Program-made: the position numbers and the translations under genes
NCBI RefSeq assembly: GCF_900107845.1
Contig: NZ_FNRM01000006.1
Coordinates: forward strand, 186,001 to 250,000
DNA from: Alkalimonas amylolytica
Lineage (GTDB): Bacteria > Pseudomonadota > Gammaproteobacteria > Enterobacterales > Alteromonadaceae
Reading direction: 5' to 3'
Length of the DNA stretch: 64,000 bases
In this document: positions 12,391 to 23,568 of the stretch, piece after piece
Position numbering within the stretch: position 1 is the stretch's first letter
How the letters are laid out: every line of letters begins with the position of its first letter
The notes under the pieces: model-generated
The model's database searches: none
The model's input: the letters and a program-made list of their open reading frames with translations, nothing else
What the model was told of the DNA's origin: nothing

Positions 12391-15150
12391 ATGACGACTC
12401 TTGCGCTGCATCATCGCGTTCTGTTACTAATTGTTGCACCGACTTTTCTGATCAGTGCACTGCTTGGCTGGTATTTTACCCAGGCCCGCACTCAGGATGT
12501 ACGGCACTTTTTAGAACAACAGGCCAGCAATATCGCCGAACCGCTGGCACTGGCCAGTGCTGAAGCGCTGGCGCAAGACAACCAGTATATGCTTGGTCAA
12601 TTGCTGGATGTGAGCCATCGAAAGAATTCGCCGTTGGTTAAGAGTATTACGGTGTTTGATCCCCAGCACCAACTGATAGCTACCAGCAATCACTACCCCG
12701 GCATTCATCAGCTTACGCTCCAAGGCAACAAAGCTCCGTTGCAATTTACCGAGTTAGAAAGCGCCGCCAACTGGTTAATTATTCGAACACCTATTTGGCG
12801 ACAGGCAGAACCAGAAGTAGCACCTCAACAACTAGGTTATCTGGCGGTGCGACTGCAGCGCGATAGCCTGATTCTGGCAAGACAATCGTCTATCCTGACG
12901 TCCGTGCTGGCCGTGCTGGCGGCACTCCTGCTCAGCACTGTGCTGGGCTGGCTGGCCAGCCGCACTATTAACCGGCCCATCCAGCAGATGCTGCAACTCA
13001 TTCAGCAAGCCCAATCGTTATCCTTACCGATGAAATCGAGTTCAGAGCAATCCAGCGAACTGCAGCAGTTAACCCTGGGCATTGAGCAACTGATCACTTG
13101 CTGCCAGGAGCTGCAGGATGACATGCAGCATCAGGTCGAACAGGCCACCGCCGACTTACAACAAAGCATGGAGCAGCTGGAAGTCCAAAGCATTGAACTG
13201 GAGCTTGGTAAACGTAAAGCCATGGAGGAAAACCGGCAGAAAACCGAGTTTTTAGCCAAGATGAGCCATGAATTACGCACACCTCTGAATGGGGTGCTTG
13301 GTTTTACCCGACAATTACTGAAAACTCAGCTCAGCGCCAGTCAATTCGACTACTTGCAAACCATTCAAAAATCCGCCAATAGCTTGCTGGTACTGGTCAA
13401 TGACGTCTTGGATTTTGCCCGATTAGAAGAAGGGCGAATGCCGTTAAACCAGCAGCCAGTGTCTTTGCGTGAACTGCTGGATGATGCCACCGAGCTGTTA
13501 GCAGCTCAGGCATTTGAAAAGCAACTGGAGCTGGCACTGATTGTCGACCCCAGCTGCCCGGATGACATCGTGGTAGATGCCACCCGTCTCACCCAGGTAC
13601 TAATGAACATTGCCGGTAATGCCATTAAATTTACCGACCGGGGCAGCGTACTGATCCGGGTACGAGCCAGCATTTTATCCGAGCATCAGCTGAGCTTGCA
13701 TATTTCGGTGCAAGATACCGGCATTGGCCTTACCGAAGAACAACAGCAACAAGTATTTCGTGGCTCTGGTCAACAGAAAACCAATATCGGCAAACACACC
13801 GGTGCAGGCCTAGGCCTGATGATTTCGCAAAAGCTGGTGCATGCCATGTCGGGCCATATCGGCGTTGACAGCCAAGCCGGTAAAGGGGCCACCTTTTGGT
13901 TTACGCTTGAGTGCAAACGGCATCCGACCACGGTGGCAGAACCTTTACCGCTCGAATTGCTGGATAGCAAACGGTTACTGTATTTCGAGCCGCAACAATA
14001 TTCACGTGAAGCCTGCAGCAACCTGCTGCTTAGCTGGGGGCTCAATGTCACCCTCTGTGCCACCCAGGCCCAATTGCAACAAGCCCTTGCACATCAACAG
14101 CATTACGACTTTGCCTTACTTGGCCGTACCTTATCATTGCATCAGCTGAACCAAATCCAGGAGCTGGTGCAGCGTGTCAGACCGCAATGCGATCATTGCT
14201 TTTTGCTGGTCAATACACTCTCACCGCACCTGCGTGAAGCCATTCAGTTATCCGGTGCAGATGCTTGCCTCTCTAAGCCGGTGCATCACCGTAAATTAGC
14301 GCTGGTCCTGGCCCAGCCCTATGTGCAACAAGTGAGCATCGATGCTGTGGCATTAAAACCTGCCAAAGCCAATTTGCGGGTGCTGGTAGTAGATGATAAC
14401 GAAGCCAATCTCAAATTGATCCATACCCTGTTGTCGGAGCTGGTGCTGCACGTGGACACAGCAGTACATGGTGCTGAAGCTTGGCACAAAGCCACCCAGC
14501 ATCTGTACGACATGATCTTTATGGACATTAATATGCCAGTGATGGATGGTGTTGAGGCTTGTCACAAGATCCAACAAAGCTCACTGAACGAACAAACGCC
14601 GGTGATTGCGGTGACTGCTCATGCGGTTGCCGGTGAGCGTGAGCGATTGTTGCAGTTGGGTTTTGCTGATTTCTTGAGCAAGCCGCTGGATGAACACATG
14701 CTACAACTGACTTTGCAAGAGCATCTGACACTAAGCAAACCGAGTGCCCAGCTCCGACAAGAGCCAGCCATACCCCACAGTAACTACATCGACTGGTCGT
14801 TGTCGCTGCAACGTGCTGGTGGCAAAGCTGAGCTGGCTCTGGAAATGCTGCAAATGCTGTGCAACTCCTTGCCTGAATCCTATCAGCATATTGAAAATGC
14901 CTGGCAAGAACGTGATGCAGAGCAACTGTTGCACCATGTACACAAGCTGCATGGCGCCACCTGCTACAGTGGTGTGCCACAATTGAAGCAGCTGACGGAG
15001 CAGCTGGAAACGCAGCTAAAACGTGGTCAGAGCCTGGAGCTGCTGGAGCCGGAAATGCTGGAGCTGGCCGATGTGGTGCAAGGCCTGTTGCAAGACTTAG
15101 CAGGCACCGAGTGGCAGCAACTGGTAGCAACACCAGAACGACAGGTGTGA
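12391..15150 (+). CDS. barA: Tripartite hybrid sensor histidine kinase BarA
   Basis: Membrane sensor of 919 aa that would phosphorylate the response regulator UvrY/GacA. Seen in order: transmembrane helix (residues 9-27), periplasmic region, second helix (about 170-190), HAMP linker, HisKA with FLAKMSHELRTPLNGVLGF, an ATPase domain (NIAGNAIKFTDRG, DTGIGL, GAGLGLMI), a degenerate receiver-like segment, a true receiver (VLVVDDNEANLKLI, FMDINMPVMDG) and a C-terminal Hpt domain (HKLHGATCYSG). It is divergent from rlmD as in E. coli. The CsrB-like RNA at 32.5 kb is the expected output of its pathway. Confidence 0.95.
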   Translation: MTTLALHHRVLLLIVAPTFLISALLGWYFTQARTQDVRHFLEQQASNIAEPLALASAEALAQDNQYMLGQLLDVSHRKNSPLVKSITVFDPQHQLIATSNHYPGIHQLTLQGNKAPLQFTELESAANWLIIRTPIWRQAEPEVAPQQLGYLAVRLQRDSLILARQSSILTSVLAVLAALLLSTVLGWLASRTINRPIQQMLQLIQQAQSLSLPMKSSSEQSSELQQLTLGIEQLITCCQELQDDMQHQVEQATADLQQSMEQLEVQSIELELGKRKAMEENRQKTEFLAKMSHELRTPLNGVLGFTRQLLKTQLSASQFDYLQTIQKSANSLLVLVNDVLDFARLEEGRMPLNQQPVSLRELLDDATELLAAQAFEKQLELALIVDPSCPDDIVVDATRLTQVLMNIAGNAIKFTDRGSVLIRVRASILSEHQLSLHISVQDTGIGLTEEQQQQVFRGSGQQKTNIGKHTGAGLGLMISQKLVHAMSGHIGVDSQAGKGATFWFTLECKRHPTTVAEPLPLELLDSKRLLYFEPQQYSREACSNLLLSWGLNVTLCATQAQLQQALAHQQHYDFALLGRTLSLHQLNQIQELVQRVRPQCDHCFLLVNTLSPHLREAIQLSGADACLSKPVHHRKLALVLAQPYVQQVSIDAVALKPAKANLRVLVVDDNEANLKLIHTLLSELVLHVDTAVHGAEAWHKATQHLYDMIFMDINMPVMDGVEACHKIQQSSLNEQTPVIAVTAHAVAGERERLLQLGFADFLSKPLDEHMLQLTLQEHLTLSKPSAQLRQEPAIPHSNYIDWSLSLQRAGGKAELALEMLQMLCNSLPESYQHIENAWQERDAEQLLHHVHKLHGATCYSGVPQLKQLTEQLETQLKRGQSLELLEPEMLELADVVQGLLQDLAGTEWQQLVATPERQV

Positions 15151-15151
15151 T

Positions 15152-15529
15152 TCAGCACTCCAGAATCACGGTAGCACAAGCATAGTCCTGCTCATCACTG
15201 ATGCTGAGCCAGCAATGGTGAATTTGCCGCTGTTGCAATAATTCCTGGCTGTAGCCGCTGCAAACCAGTATGGGAGCTCCGGCTTCATCGTGGTTGATTT
15301 GAAATTGCTGCCAGGACACACCTCGCCCAATACCAGTCCCTAAAGCTTTGGCAGCCGCCTCTTTGGCCGCAAAACGTTTGGCTAAAAAGCGGGCTGGCTG
15401 AGCATGACCGACAAACTCGACCAGTTCGGTCGCAGTAAGCACACGCTCCGCTAACGCAGGGCTGCGTGCCAGACTGCGTTCAATCCGGCTGATTTGCACG
15501 ATGTCGGTACCAAGCCCGGCTATCGCCAT
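15152..15529 (-). CDS. acpS: Holo-[acyl-carrier-protein] synthase
   Basis: Transfers 4'-phosphopantetheine from CoA to apo-ACP. At 125 aa it has the usual length, with GLGTDIVQISRIE (Mg-binding Asp) at the start and FAAKEAAAKALGTG (catalytic Glu) near residue 60. Its ATG overlaps the TGA of pdxJ by one base, so translation is coupled. Its stop lies one base from the convergent barA stop, leaving no room for a terminator between them. Confidence 0.97.
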   Translation of the reverse strand: MAIAGLGTDIVQISRIERSLARSPALAERVLTATELVEFVGHAQPARFLAKRFAAKEAAAKALGTGIGRGVSWQQFQINHDEAGAPILVCSGYSQELLQQRQIHHCWLSISDEQDYACATVILEC

Positions 15530-16257
15530 CAGCGACGCGCCTCAATCATCAGTTGCTTCATATCCGCAACGGCAGCATGCAGGCCGCTAAACACTGCTCG
15601 GGCAACAATGGCATGGCCAATGTTCAGTTCATACATTTCAGGTATCGCCGCGATCGGCTGCACATTGTGGTAATGCAAGCCGTGACCGGCGTTCACCACC
15701 AAACCTTTACTGTGTGCATAACGGGCAGCCTGCTGAATACGCACCAGTTCCTGCTGTTGCTGTTCACCACAGCTTTCAGCATAACGGCCGGTATGCAGCT
15801 CAATGTAAGGTGCTCCAGCTGCCAGCACCGCGTCGATCTGGCTCACATCAGGGTCAATAAACAAAGATACCAGTATATTGGCCTCGCCAAGACGATGGCA
15901 GGCCGCACGAACTTTAGCCAGTTGGCCGGCTACATCCAGCCCGCCCTCCGTGGTCAGCTCTTCACGCTTTTCCGGCACCAGACAACAGAAATGCGGTTTG
16001 ACATCCAGCGCTATGGTCAGCATTTCTTCCGTCACTGCCATTTCAAAATTCAAGCGGGTACTGATGGTCTGATTCAGCAAATAAACATCCCGATCGACAA
16101 TGTGACGGCGGTCCTCGCGTAAATGCACGGTTATGCCATCAGCACCGGCTTGCTCCGCCACCAAGGCTGCATGCACTGGCTCCGGATAATTGGTGCCACG
16201 CGCCTGGCGTAACGTTGCGACATGATCGATATTAACGCCCAGATAAATTGCAGACAT
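15529..16257 (-). CDS. pdxJ: Pyridoxine 5'-phosphate synthase
   Basis: Joins 1-deoxyxylulose 5-phosphate and 3-amino-2-oxopropyl phosphate to form pyridoxine phosphate (vitamin B6). The start [20 protein letters not shown] gives 242 aa; HLREDRRHI, the catalytic Glu region around FEMAVTEEM and the Gly-rich phosphate site near VNAGHGLHY are visible. AAGGAG precedes the ATG at 16257. An upstream extension of the frame has no family similarity and overlaps recO in another frame. Confidence 0.97.
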   Translation of the reverse strand: MSAIYLGVNIDHVATLRQARGTNYPEPVHAALVAEQAGADGITVHLREDRRHIVDRDVYLLNQTISTRLNFEMAVTEEMLTIALDVKPHFCCLVPEKREELTTEGGLDVAGQLAKVRAACHRLGEANILVSLFIDPDVSQIDAVLAAGAPYIELHTGRYAESCGEQQQQELVRIQQAARYAHSKGLVVNAGHGLHYHNVQPIAAIPEMYELNIGHAIVARAVFSGLHAAVADMKQLMIEARR

Positions 16258-16267
16258 TGCAGTCTCC

Positions 16268-17008
16268 TTAAGAATGTTCATCCTGCCACGGCATCCGCGC
16301 TGTTTCGGGGATCCGCTGGGAAAAAAGTCCCCTGCTTTGCAATGGCTTATCACCAAGCAAGGGTTGCAATAGCATACGGCTGATTTTTTTAGCGGCTTGG
16401 CGGCACCCCGGCTCTGACCAAAACCCCTGGTCAATCTGCTGCAAAAGCAGGCCTGAAAAACCCTGCTCGGCCGGACACCAGCCCTGCTCGTGCTGCCAGC
16501 TATAACAAAGCTGCGGCTGCAACGGCTGGCCGCTGGCATCCAGCTGCCAGTCTACCGGCTGGCCAAGCTCAGCCAGCAGTGCGAATTCGAACTGTCGCAA
16601 TACCGGCTCCAGCTGCTCCAACTGGGCTGGTTGCTGCTGCAAATGCTGCAGCGCTGTCTGATAGAGCGAAAACAGCTGATCACTGGCCAGGTTATCCGGC
16701 CATACCCGGCACAACAACTCATTCAGGTAAAAGGCACAGAGCAGCGCCACACCCTGCAATGGGATCCCAGGTGCCTGCTCTTCCAGTTTCAAAATGGTTT
16801 TTAACTCATGGCTGCCGGTCAACTGCAGTGTTAACAGTTGAAAAGGTTGTAACGGTTGGCGCTGTTTGCCACTGCGTTTGCGAACCACTGCCGATAAACG
16901 ACCTAACTCCGGCAACAGCAGCTGCAGAATAACCTTATGCTCAGCCAAAGGCCGGCTGTGTAGAATATACGCCGCATGCCAGGGCGTTGTCAGGCTAGTT
17001 CTCGCCAT
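16268..17008 (-). CDS. recO: DNA repair protein RecO
   Basis: Recombination mediator that helps RecR load RecA on SSB-covered DNA. The 246-aa protein has the N-terminal OB-fold signature [13 protein letters not shown]...L and a helical C-terminal domain. The start MARTSL at 17008 overlaps the end of era by 14 bases and has GGGG next to it; a start further upstream would extend into era without family similarity. The order era-recO-pdxJ-acpS is the standard one. The sequence is unusually rich in Gln and Leu. Confidence 0.92.
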   Translation of the reverse strand: MARTSLTTPWHAAYILHSRPLAEHKVILQLLLPELGRLSAVVRKRSGKQRQPLQPFQLLTLQLTGSHELKTILKLEEQAPGIPLQGVALLCAFYLNELLCRVWPDNLASDQLFSLYQTALQHLQQQPAQLEQLEPVLRQFEFALLAELGQPVDWQLDASGQPLQPQLCYSWQHEQGWCPAEQGFSGLLLQQIDQGFWSEPGCRQAAKKISRMLLQPLLGDKPLQSRGLFSQRIPETARMPWQDEHS

Positions 17009-17906
17009 ACCCCAGGCTGCGCAAGGCGCGCTCATCATCGGCCCAGCCCGATTTGACCTTCACCCAGATTTGCAAAAAAACTTTTTGCTCCAACAAACGC
17101 TCCAAATCTTTGCGTGCTTCAGTGGCGATGGTTTTCACCCGTTCACCTTTATTGCCTATCACCATGCGCTTTTGGCTATCCCGCTCCACCAATACCAGAG
17201 CGGCTATGTGGTATAGTTTCTCTTCCCATTTAAAGCGCTCAATTTCCACTGTAACCGAGTAAGGCAATTCATCGCCCAAAAAGCGCATCAGTTTCTCGCG
17301 CACAATTTCTGCCGCCATAAAGCGCATGGATCGATCGGTGACATAATCTTCCGGAAAAAAGAACTCACAGGCCGGTAGCTGCTTTTGTACCAAAGCGCGC
17401 AGTTCAGCCACATTCTTACCATTTTTGGCAGAAACCGGCACAATTTCCAGGAAGTTCAGCTGCTGACCTAACCACTGCAACTGCTGCATCAGTTTTTCTT
17501 TATCCGCCACCTGATCGGTCTTGTTTACTACCAGAATCACGTCTTTTTTGGCAGCAATCAACCGGTTCAACACCATTTGATCGTCGTCTGTCCAACGGGT
17601 ACCTTCTACCACAAAGAGCACCAGCTCTACATCCAGAATGGAGCTGGCCGCTGCTCGATTCATGAGCCGGTTGATGGCACGCTTTTCTTCAATGTGCAGG
17701 CCCGGGGTATCGACATAGACGGTTTGCACCTCATCACGGGTATCGATGCCCAGAATACGGTGCCGGGTGGTTTGTGGTTTACGCGACGTAATGCTGACTT
17801 TTTGACCAATCAACTCGTTCAGCAGCGTGGACTTACCGACATTGGGCCGGCCTACAATGGCGACCAGGCCAGCGCGGGTTGCTGGCTGCTCGGTTTCAGT
17901 GTTCAT
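16995..17906 (-). CDS. era: GTPase Era
   Basis: Essential GTPase for 16S rRNA processing and 30S assembly, 303 aa. The G domain shows [12 protein letters not shown] (G1), DTPGLH (G3), NKTDQV (G4) and SAKNGKN (G5); a C-terminal KH domain (about residues 200-300) contains the [10 protein letters not shown] loop. The start overlaps the 3' end of rnc by 11 bases, so rnc and era are coupled. Confidence 0.98.
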   Translation of the reverse strand: MNTETEQPATRAGLVAIVGRPNVGKSTLLNELIGQKVSITSRKPQTTRHRILGIDTRDEVQTVYVDTPGLHIEEKRAINRLMNRAAASSILDVELVLFVVEGTRWTDDDQMVLNRLIAAKKDVILVVNKTDQVADKEKLMQQLQWLGQQLNFLEIVPVSAKNGKNVAELRALVQKQLPACEFFFPEDYVTDRSMRFMAAEIVREKLMRFLGDELPYSVTVEIERFKWEEKLYHIAALVLVERDSQKRMVIGNKGERVKTIATEARKDLERLLEQKVFLQIWVKVKSGWADDERALRSLGYGEN

Positions 17907-18579
17907 GTTGAATCAGCTCCAGCATTTTATGGGCGGCATCCTGTTCGGCCTTGCGACGCGAGCTGCCGGTAGCCTGCACTGCGGTACGGCCTTCGATGGT
18001 GCAGCTGACGGTAAAGTGCTGATTGTGCGCCTCACCTACCGTCTCTTCCACCTGATACACCGGCAAGGCCAATCGGCGGCCTTGCAAGTATTCCTGCAGA
18101 CGGGTTTTCGAGTCTTTTTGCTGCTGCGGTGTAATCTGCTGCAAACGGCTGGCAAACCAAAACAGGATCCGCTCTTTGCAAACGTCCAGGCCTGCATCCA
18201 GATAGATAGCGCCAAGAATGGCTTCAAAGGCATCAGCCAAAATGGATTCACGGCGATGACCGCCACTTTTCATTTCACCTGGCCCAAGGCGCAGGTAATC
18301 GGCAATCGACAGTTCGCTGGCAATTTCTGCTAAGGTGACACCTTTGACCAAAGAGGCACGCATCCGGGTCAGCTCGCCTTCTTTTGCATTTGGAAAATGC
18401 TGATACAAGGCTTCGGCGATAACCATGCTTAAAATGGCGTCCCCTAAAAATTCAAGCCGCTCATTGTGGCGGCCCTTGCAACTGCGGTGAGTCAGCGCCT
18501 GTTGCAATAGCTCTGGCTCGGTAAAGGAGTGCCCAAGTAACGGCATCAAACGGCTTAACGGGTTTTGTTGCCTGTTCAT
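17896..18579 (-). CDS. rnc: Ribonuclease III
   Basis: Double-strand-specific endoribonuclease, 227 aa. The RNase III signature [11 protein letters not shown] (residues about 41-51) and the second acidic residue in [15 protein letters not shown] are followed by a C-terminal dsRNA-binding domain ([10 protein letters not shown] ... [14 protein letters not shown]). The gene begins at the base next to the lepB stop. Confidence 0.98.
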   Translation of the reverse strand: MNRQQNPLSRLMPLLGHSFTEPELLQQALTHRSCKGRHNERLEFLGDAILSMVIAEALYQHFPNAKEGELTRMRASLVKGVTLAEIASELSIADYLRLGPGEMKSGGHRRESILADAFEAILGAIYLDAGLDVCKERILFWFASRLQQITPQQQKDSKTRLQEYLQGRRLALPVYQVEETVGEAHNQHFTVSCTIEGRTAVQATGSSRRKAEQDAAHKMLELIQHEH

Positions 18580-19503
18580 CTAACGAATACGTCCTATGCG
18601 CTCAAAGCGAACGCCAATTGGAATAAAGCGTGGTAGCACACGATCCGGATTGTCGCTAAACTCGAAGCTCATCCAGATAAAGACCGCTTTACCCACCATT
18701 AAATCTTCTTCAATAAAGCCAAAAAAACGACTATCACGGCTGTTATCACGGTTATCACCTACAGCAAAATAATGACCTGCAGGCACCAGCCACTCATCGA
18801 TGGCTGTGCCCGCCTGGCGGAAATACTGGCCTTTTTGCTCCGAAAATGCAGCGGTCAGTAAAATATCGTACTGCTTATCGCCGAACTGCTCCGTATATCG
18901 CCGCTGGGGGTAGCCTTGTTGGGTAAACTCGCCTTCCGCAGTAAAACTATAGCGGATTTGCTCCAGGCCCGGGCAATTGCCTTGATGCGCTTCGGTGCAG
19001 GCCCGCTGAATGAAAAACTGCTTATCACGGTAAATCACCCGATCGCCAGGCAAGCCGATGATACGTTTGATATAATCCAGCCGCGGATTTTCCGGATATT
19101 TAAACACTGCAATATCCCCATGCTGGGGCTGGTTGTTTCGATACAGCGTTTTACGAAATACCGGATCTTTCACATCGTAGGCAAACTTCTGCACCAAAAT
19201 AAAATCGCCCACCAACAAGGTAGGCATCATCGATCCCGATGGAATTTGAAAGGGCTCAAACAAAAAAGACCGCAGCACCGTTATAATGGCAATAATCGGG
19301 AAAATGGACCGTGCCGTTTCTGCCAACCAGGGTTCTTTGGCGATACGCTCGATGGTTTCAGGTGGTAGCTTGCCGCCGGCCGCAGCGACCGCCTGCTCCA
19401 CCTGCTCACGCCGTTTAGGCGCAAACAGACGGGCATCCAGCAGCCAAATCAAGCCACTGGCCACAGTAAGCAGCACCAGAAATATTGCAAAGTATCCAGC
19501 CAT
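18580..19503 (-). CDS. lepB: Signal peptidase I
   Basis: Membrane serine protease that removes signal peptides from exported proteins. The 307-aa protein has two N-terminal membrane helices (residues about 2-22 and 65-82), the catalytic Ser91 in PSGSMMPTL and the general-base Lys146 in DYIKRIIGLPGD, positions equal to those of E. coli LepB. GDNRDNSRDSR lies near the C-terminus. It follows lepA in the usual lepA-lepB-rnc order. Confidence 0.98.
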   Translation of the reverse strand: MAGYFAIFLVLLTVASGLIWLLDARLFAPKRREQVEQAVAAAGGKLPPETIERIAKEPWLAETARSIFPIIAIITVLRSFLFEPFQIPSGSMMPTLLVGDFILVQKFAYDVKDPVFRKTLYRNNQPQHGDIAVFKYPENPRLDYIKRIIGLPGDRVIYRDKQFFIQRACTEAHQGNCPGLEQIRYSFTAEGEFTQQGYPQRRYTEQFGDKQYDILLTAAFSEQKGQYFRQAGTAIDEWLVPAGHYFAVGDNRDNSRDSRFFGFIEEDLMVGKAVFIWMSFEFSDNPDRVLPRFIPIGVRFERIGRIR

Positions 19504-19518
19504 AAGGGGGGTCCTGTA

Positions 19519-21318
19519 TTATTTATCCATGCGCAGTACGGCCAGGAAGGCTTCTTGTGGTACTTCCACATTGCCTACCTGCTTCATCCGCTTCTTGCCT
19601 TCTTTTTGTTTTTGCAGAAGTTTTTTCTTACGGCTGACGTCACCACCATAACACTTTGCAATAACGTTCTTCCGCAGTTGCTTAACCGTAGTGCGGGCAA
19701 TGATGTGGTTGCCGATCGCCGCCTGAATGGCAATATCAAACATCTGGCGGGGAATCAGCTCTTTTAATTTATCAGCCAGTGAGCGGCCACGATTCTGGGC
19801 AAAATCACGATGGCAAATCATCGCCAGCGCATCAACACGCTCACCATTGATAAGTACATCGACCCGCACCATGTCCGATTCCTGGAAGTGTTTGAAGCTA
19901 TAATCCAATGAAGCATAGCCGCGGCTGGTCGACTTTAAGCGGTCGAAGAAGTCCATCACGACTTCCGCCATTGGCAACTCGTACACAACGGCCACTTGGC
20001 GGCCGTGGTAGGTCATGTTGACTTGGGTGCCACGTTTCTCGACACAGAGTGTAATCACGTTACCCAGATATTCCTGCGGTACCAGAATATGCGCTTCGAC
20101 AATCGGCTCACGAATTTCAGCGATATCATTGACGGCTGGCAAAATACTAGGGTTATCGACCATCACGATATCACCGGATTTGGTTTTTACTTCATAAATA
20201 ACCGTAGGTGCCGTAGTAATCAGATCGAGATCGTATTCCCGCTCCAGACGTTCCTGGATGATTTCCATATGCAGCATACCCAGGAAACCAATACGAAAAC
20301 CAAAACCCAAAGCACTGGAGCTTTCTGGCTCGTAAAACAGTGAAGAATCATTGAGGCTAAGCTTGGCCAATGCATCGCGAAAATCTTCGTAATCATCCGA
20401 TGAAATCGGGAACACACCGGCATATACCTGAGGCTTCACGCGCTTGAAGCCCGGTAAAGGAGCTGTTGCAGAGTTTTTGGCTAAGGTCAGGGTATCACCA
20501 ACCGGCGCCCCTTTGATTTCTTTAATGCCGGCAATCACAAAACCCACTTCACCCGTTTTTAGCACGCCGGTGTCGGTCGCTTTAGGGCTGAATAAACCAA
20601 TCTTATCGACTTCGTAAACCTGACCGGTCGACATCACTTTAATTTTGTCTTTTTTCTGGATCTGACCATGCTTAACCCGTACCAGCGACACCACACCCTG
20701 ATAAGGATCAAACCAGGAATCAATGATCAGTGCTTGAGTCGGTGCATCTGGCTCCCCTTCTGGTGGGGGAATTTTTAGCACGATGGCTTCCAGCACATCT
20801 TCAATGCCAAGACCGGTTTTTGCCGAGCATTGCACCGCATCGACCGCTTCAATACCGATGATATCTTCCACTTCGGCACTGACCCGCTCCGGATCAGCCT
20901 GAGGCAAGTCAATTTTGTTAAGTACAGTCAAAACTTCCAGATCCATCTCGATGGCGGTATAACAGTTCGCCACTGTCTGAGCCTCAACCCCCTGGCCGGC
21001 ATCCACTACCAGCAGAGCGCCTTCACAAGCTGCCAGTGAGCGACTGACTTCGTAACTGAAGTCAACATGGCCTGGGGTATCAATAAAGTTCAGCTGATAG
21101 GTTTCACCATCGCGGGCTTTGTAATGCAGAGTGACGCTTTGCGCTTTAATGGTAATGCCGCGTTCGCGTTCCAGATCCATCGAATCCAGCACTTGCTGCT
21201 GCATTTCACGGTCTGACAAACCGCCGCAATGCTGGATCAGGCGATCCGACAAGGTGGACTTGCCGTGATCAATGTGAGCGATGATGGAGAAGTTACGGAT
21301 ATGACTGAGTTTTGGCAT
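19519..21318 (-). CDS. lepA: Elongation factor 4 (LepA)
   Basis: Translational GTPase, 599 aa, the standard length. Seen are the P-loop [14 protein letters not shown], the G3 DTPGHVDF, the G4 NKIDLP and the LepA-specific C-terminal domain ending [16 protein letters not shown]. It heads the lepA-lepB-rnc-era block; 113 bases separate it from rseC. Confidence 0.99.
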   Translation of the reverse strand: MPKLSHIRNFSIIAHIDHGKSTLSDRLIQHCGGLSDREMQQQVLDSMDLERERGITIKAQSVTLHYKARDGETYQLNFIDTPGHVDFSYEVSRSLAACEGALLVVDAGQGVEAQTVANCYTAIEMDLEVLTVLNKIDLPQADPERVSAEVEDIIGIEAVDAVQCSAKTGLGIEDVLEAIVLKIPPPEGEPDAPTQALIIDSWFDPYQGVVSLVRVKHGQIQKKDKIKVMSTGQVYEVDKIGLFSPKATDTGVLKTGEVGFVIAGIKEIKGAPVGDTLTLAKNSATAPLPGFKRVKPQVYAGVFPISSDDYEDFRDALAKLSLNDSSLFYEPESSSALGFGFRIGFLGMLHMEIIQERLEREYDLDLITTAPTVIYEVKTKSGDIVMVDNPSILPAVNDIAEIREPIVEAHILVPQEYLGNVITLCVEKRGTQVNMTYHGRQVAVVYELPMAEVVMDFFDRLKSTSRGYASLDYSFKHFQESDMVRVDVLINGERVDALAMICHRDFAQNRGRSLADKLKELIPRQMFDIAIQAAIGNHIIARTTVKQLRKNVIAKCYGGDVSRKKKLLQKQKEGKKRMKQVGNVEVPQEAFLAVLRMDK

Positions 21319-21431
21319 AATGTCTCAAATTGTTCAAACGCTGTGCCCTGCTCTGCTGGCTTCATTGCTCTAACGCAGCAGATGGCATGATTGGATTATC
21401 GGCGAATTGTACTCGATCCTGCCGCGGCTGG

Positions 21432-21911
21432 CTATGTGATCTTAGCGGCAACCTCAGCTGGCGGCTGGTTGGTGACGGCCAGCTCCGGTAAGACTTCCAG
21501 CAAGAGCACGGCGTCACGCTCCCATCCTTTGGCCAGCCTGGCCGCCAGGCGAAAGCCAGCCCACAGCAACAACAAAGCTAGTCCTATCAGCCACCACTCG
21601 GCTATGACTGGTAACCACCAGCTTAGGACAGCGACCCCCAGCAGCATAAACACCAGAGGCAATAAATAAAGACTAAAAGCTGCCAGCAGCAAACGCTGCT
21701 CGGTGGTGCCAATCCTTACCTTCTGACCAGGCAGCAAGGCACTGTCGGTCACCAAAAAAAACTGGCTGCGCTTTGGGGTAAAGGTTTTAGCCACAATGCC
21801 GGTTCCGCAATCCTCGCTGGCAGAACAAGACTGACAGGTCGTAACGGGTGTGGTTTCCAACCAGACACCGCCCAAATCGAGCTTACGCACTGTCGCTATT
21901 TGTTCAATCAT
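21432..21911 (-). CDS. rseC: SoxR-reducing / sigma-E regulatory protein RseC
   Basis: Inner-membrane protein of 159 aa, the E. coli length. The N-terminal cysteine cluster (CQSCSASEDCG, about residues 25-35) is the likely iron-sulfur or redox site; two membrane helices follow (about 75-95 and 100-120). The ATG at 21911 overlaps the rseB stop by eight bases, which fixes it over upstream in-frame codons. It belongs to the rpoE-rseABC operon. Confidence 0.95.
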   Translation of the reverse strand: MIEQIATVRKLDLGGVWLETTPVTTCQSCSASEDCGTGIVAKTFTPKRSQFFLVTDSALLPGQKVRIGTTEQRLLLAAFSLYLLPLVFMLLGVAVLSWWLPVIAEWWLIGLALLLLWAGFRLAARLAKGWERDAVLLLEVLPELAVTNQPPAEVAAKIT

Positions 21912-22848
21912 AACGGACTGCATTGGCAATTTGGCGAGCAATGTCCAGCGTGACTGGCCCTATTACTGTCACATCGAATTGCTCGGTAGAGTGCACATAA
22001 ATGGTCGTGGCACCATCACGGTAGGCCTGTGGTGGCTGTTGATTCGGGTGCTGCACGAACACCGAAACCTGATGCAAGCCATCACTCAGCAGCCAATAAT
22101 GCAATAAGGGTACGCCCAAGCCAGGCACTACCAAGGGATCTTCTACCATCTTAAAACCAGATGGTAGCCAAGCCAATTGGATATTTGAAGCCATTGGGGC
22201 TGCGGCAGCTGGTTGCAGCTGACGTTGCTCCGGGGTGGGCAAAGGCAGCTCCAACAAAGCCAGCAAGGTTTCAGGCAAATGCGGGCTTATATTCAGATGC
22301 GTCACCTGCCAGCGCTCCAGCATCTGATGGCCTTCAGCTACAGTATCAATTCTAAGTGGAAAGCCTGACTCCACATCCAACCAGAGCCAATAACTTAAGC
22401 GGCCCGGATGAAAAGCGGTCAGTCGCAACAATTGTGCCGAACGTCCCCCCATCTGACTGACACTGCCTGATACTGGATCGTACAACTCGCGCAGATCCTC
22501 AATCGGCTGATAAAGTAGGGACGGTAATTCTTTGATGTAAGAACTGAGGGTAATAAGAGCCGGTTTTTCCGGTGTCAGATAGTACACCACCTTGCCCTTA
22601 CGCAAAATATCGATGCCGTCGACATCCATCGGCACCAATTGCTCCAGTTGCTGCTGTTCATGCACCCCATGCAGCCAACGAAAGCTGGTGATTTGCTCAC
22701 CTTTGAATACCACATAGGAGGCATCAAAATTGCTGGTCCGAACAGCATGCTGACTTTGCTGAAAAAGCTGCCATCCCTTAGATTCGGCGTGAAGTGCCGG
22801 TACAAATAGCAGGCTGCTGGCAAGCAGCAGCAACAAAGACCATCGCAT
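21904..22848 (-). CDS. rseB: Sigma-E regulatory protein RseB (MucB)
   Basis: Periplasmic protein of 314 aa that binds RseA and guards it from proteolysis. A cleavable signal peptide (residues 1-21, ending ALHA) precedes the LolA-like domain (GWQLFQQSQHAVRTSNFDASYVV) and a smaller C-terminal domain. Its ATG overlaps the rseA TAA by one base. Confidence 0.96.
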   Translation of the reverse strand: MRWSLLLLLASSLLFVPALHAESKGWQLFQQSQHAVRTSNFDASYVVFKGEQITSFRWLHGVHEQQQLEQLVPMDVDGIDILRKGKVVYYLTPEKPALITLSSYIKELPSLLYQPIEDLRELYDPVSGSVSQMGGRSAQLLRLTAFHPGRLSYWLWLDVESGFPLRIDTVAEGHQMLERWQVTHLNISPHLPETLLALLELPLPTPEQRQLQPAAAAPMASNIQLAWLPSGFKMVEDPLVVPGLGVPLLHYWLLSDGLHQVSVFVQHPNQQPPQAYRDGATTIYVHSTEQFDVTVIGPVTLDIARQIANAVRYD

Positions 22849-23543
22849 TAGTTGTTTCCGTCAGGCTCCACATCAACAGCAGGCTGTGGTTGCTCATTGA
22901 GCAAAGCGGCCTGTTCCAGCACCCGGACTTGCTGATGGTGTGCATTTAATAATTCCTGCAAGCGGCGCTGTTGTTCCAGCATAGCCTGATGAGCATGCTG
23001 TTCCAAACGGTTATCCACTGTGGTCTGGCTCAGGCTCACCGGAGTCGCGAAGCCGGCCACTGGCAGAGTTTGCAGCACTGGCAATGGCGACATCAGTTCT
23101 TGTTCAAACGGCTGCTGGTAATGTTGTACACCAACCACTGCCATTAGAGCCACACTGGCTGCAATAGCCGTTTGGGCTGTGGGTTTAAACCAGTCGCTAT
23201 TGGCAGCCGCTTTAAACCGGTGCCCCAGACGCTGCAAAAGAGAACCATGCGGCTGCAACTGATGCACGGCTTCTTGCTGCAATCGGGCAGCAAAGTCGGC
23301 CGAGAAATCAAGCGGCACTTGTTTCGGGAGCTCTTGCCGGATGGCAGCACCAATCAGATGATAGCGTTCGTATTGCTGTTGCAACTGCTCATCTTGCAGA
23401 AGACGACCAAGTTGTTGCTTAGAGAGTCCCTGCTCATCAATGGCTGCCGAGAGCCAATCCAGTGACGATTCAAGGCCCGGCTCAGCCGAGTGGGACTGCT
23501 GCATTTGCTCGGCAGACTGCCAGTGCTGTTGTTTTGACGACAT
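22848..23543 (-). CDS. rseA: Anti-sigma-E factor RseA
   Basis: Single-pass membrane protein that holds sigma-E inactive until envelope stress triggers its cleavage. The cytoplasmic N-terminal domain (LDWLSAAIDEQGLSKQQLGR; WxxYHLIGAAIR-like helices) is followed by a membrane helix at about residues 120-138 and a Gln-rich periplasmic tail that would bind RseB. The start MSSKQQ at 23543 has AGGA six bases upstream; two earlier in-frame ATGs lie within the ribosome site region. The result is 231 aa. Confidence 0.93.
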   Translation of the reverse strand: MSSKQQHWQSAEQMQQSHSAEPGLESSLDWLSAAIDEQGLSKQQLGRLLQDEQLQQQYERYHLIGAAIRQELPKQVPLDFSADFAARLQQEAVHQLQPHGSLLQRLGHRFKAAANSDWFKPTAQTAIAASVALMAVVGVQHYQQPFEQELMSPLPVLQTLPVAGFATPVSLSQTTVDNRLEQHAHQAMLEQQRRLQELLNAHHQQVRVLEQAALLNEQPQPAVDVEPDGNN

Positions 23544-23568
23544 AGTCATTCCTGTCATTCACTTATGC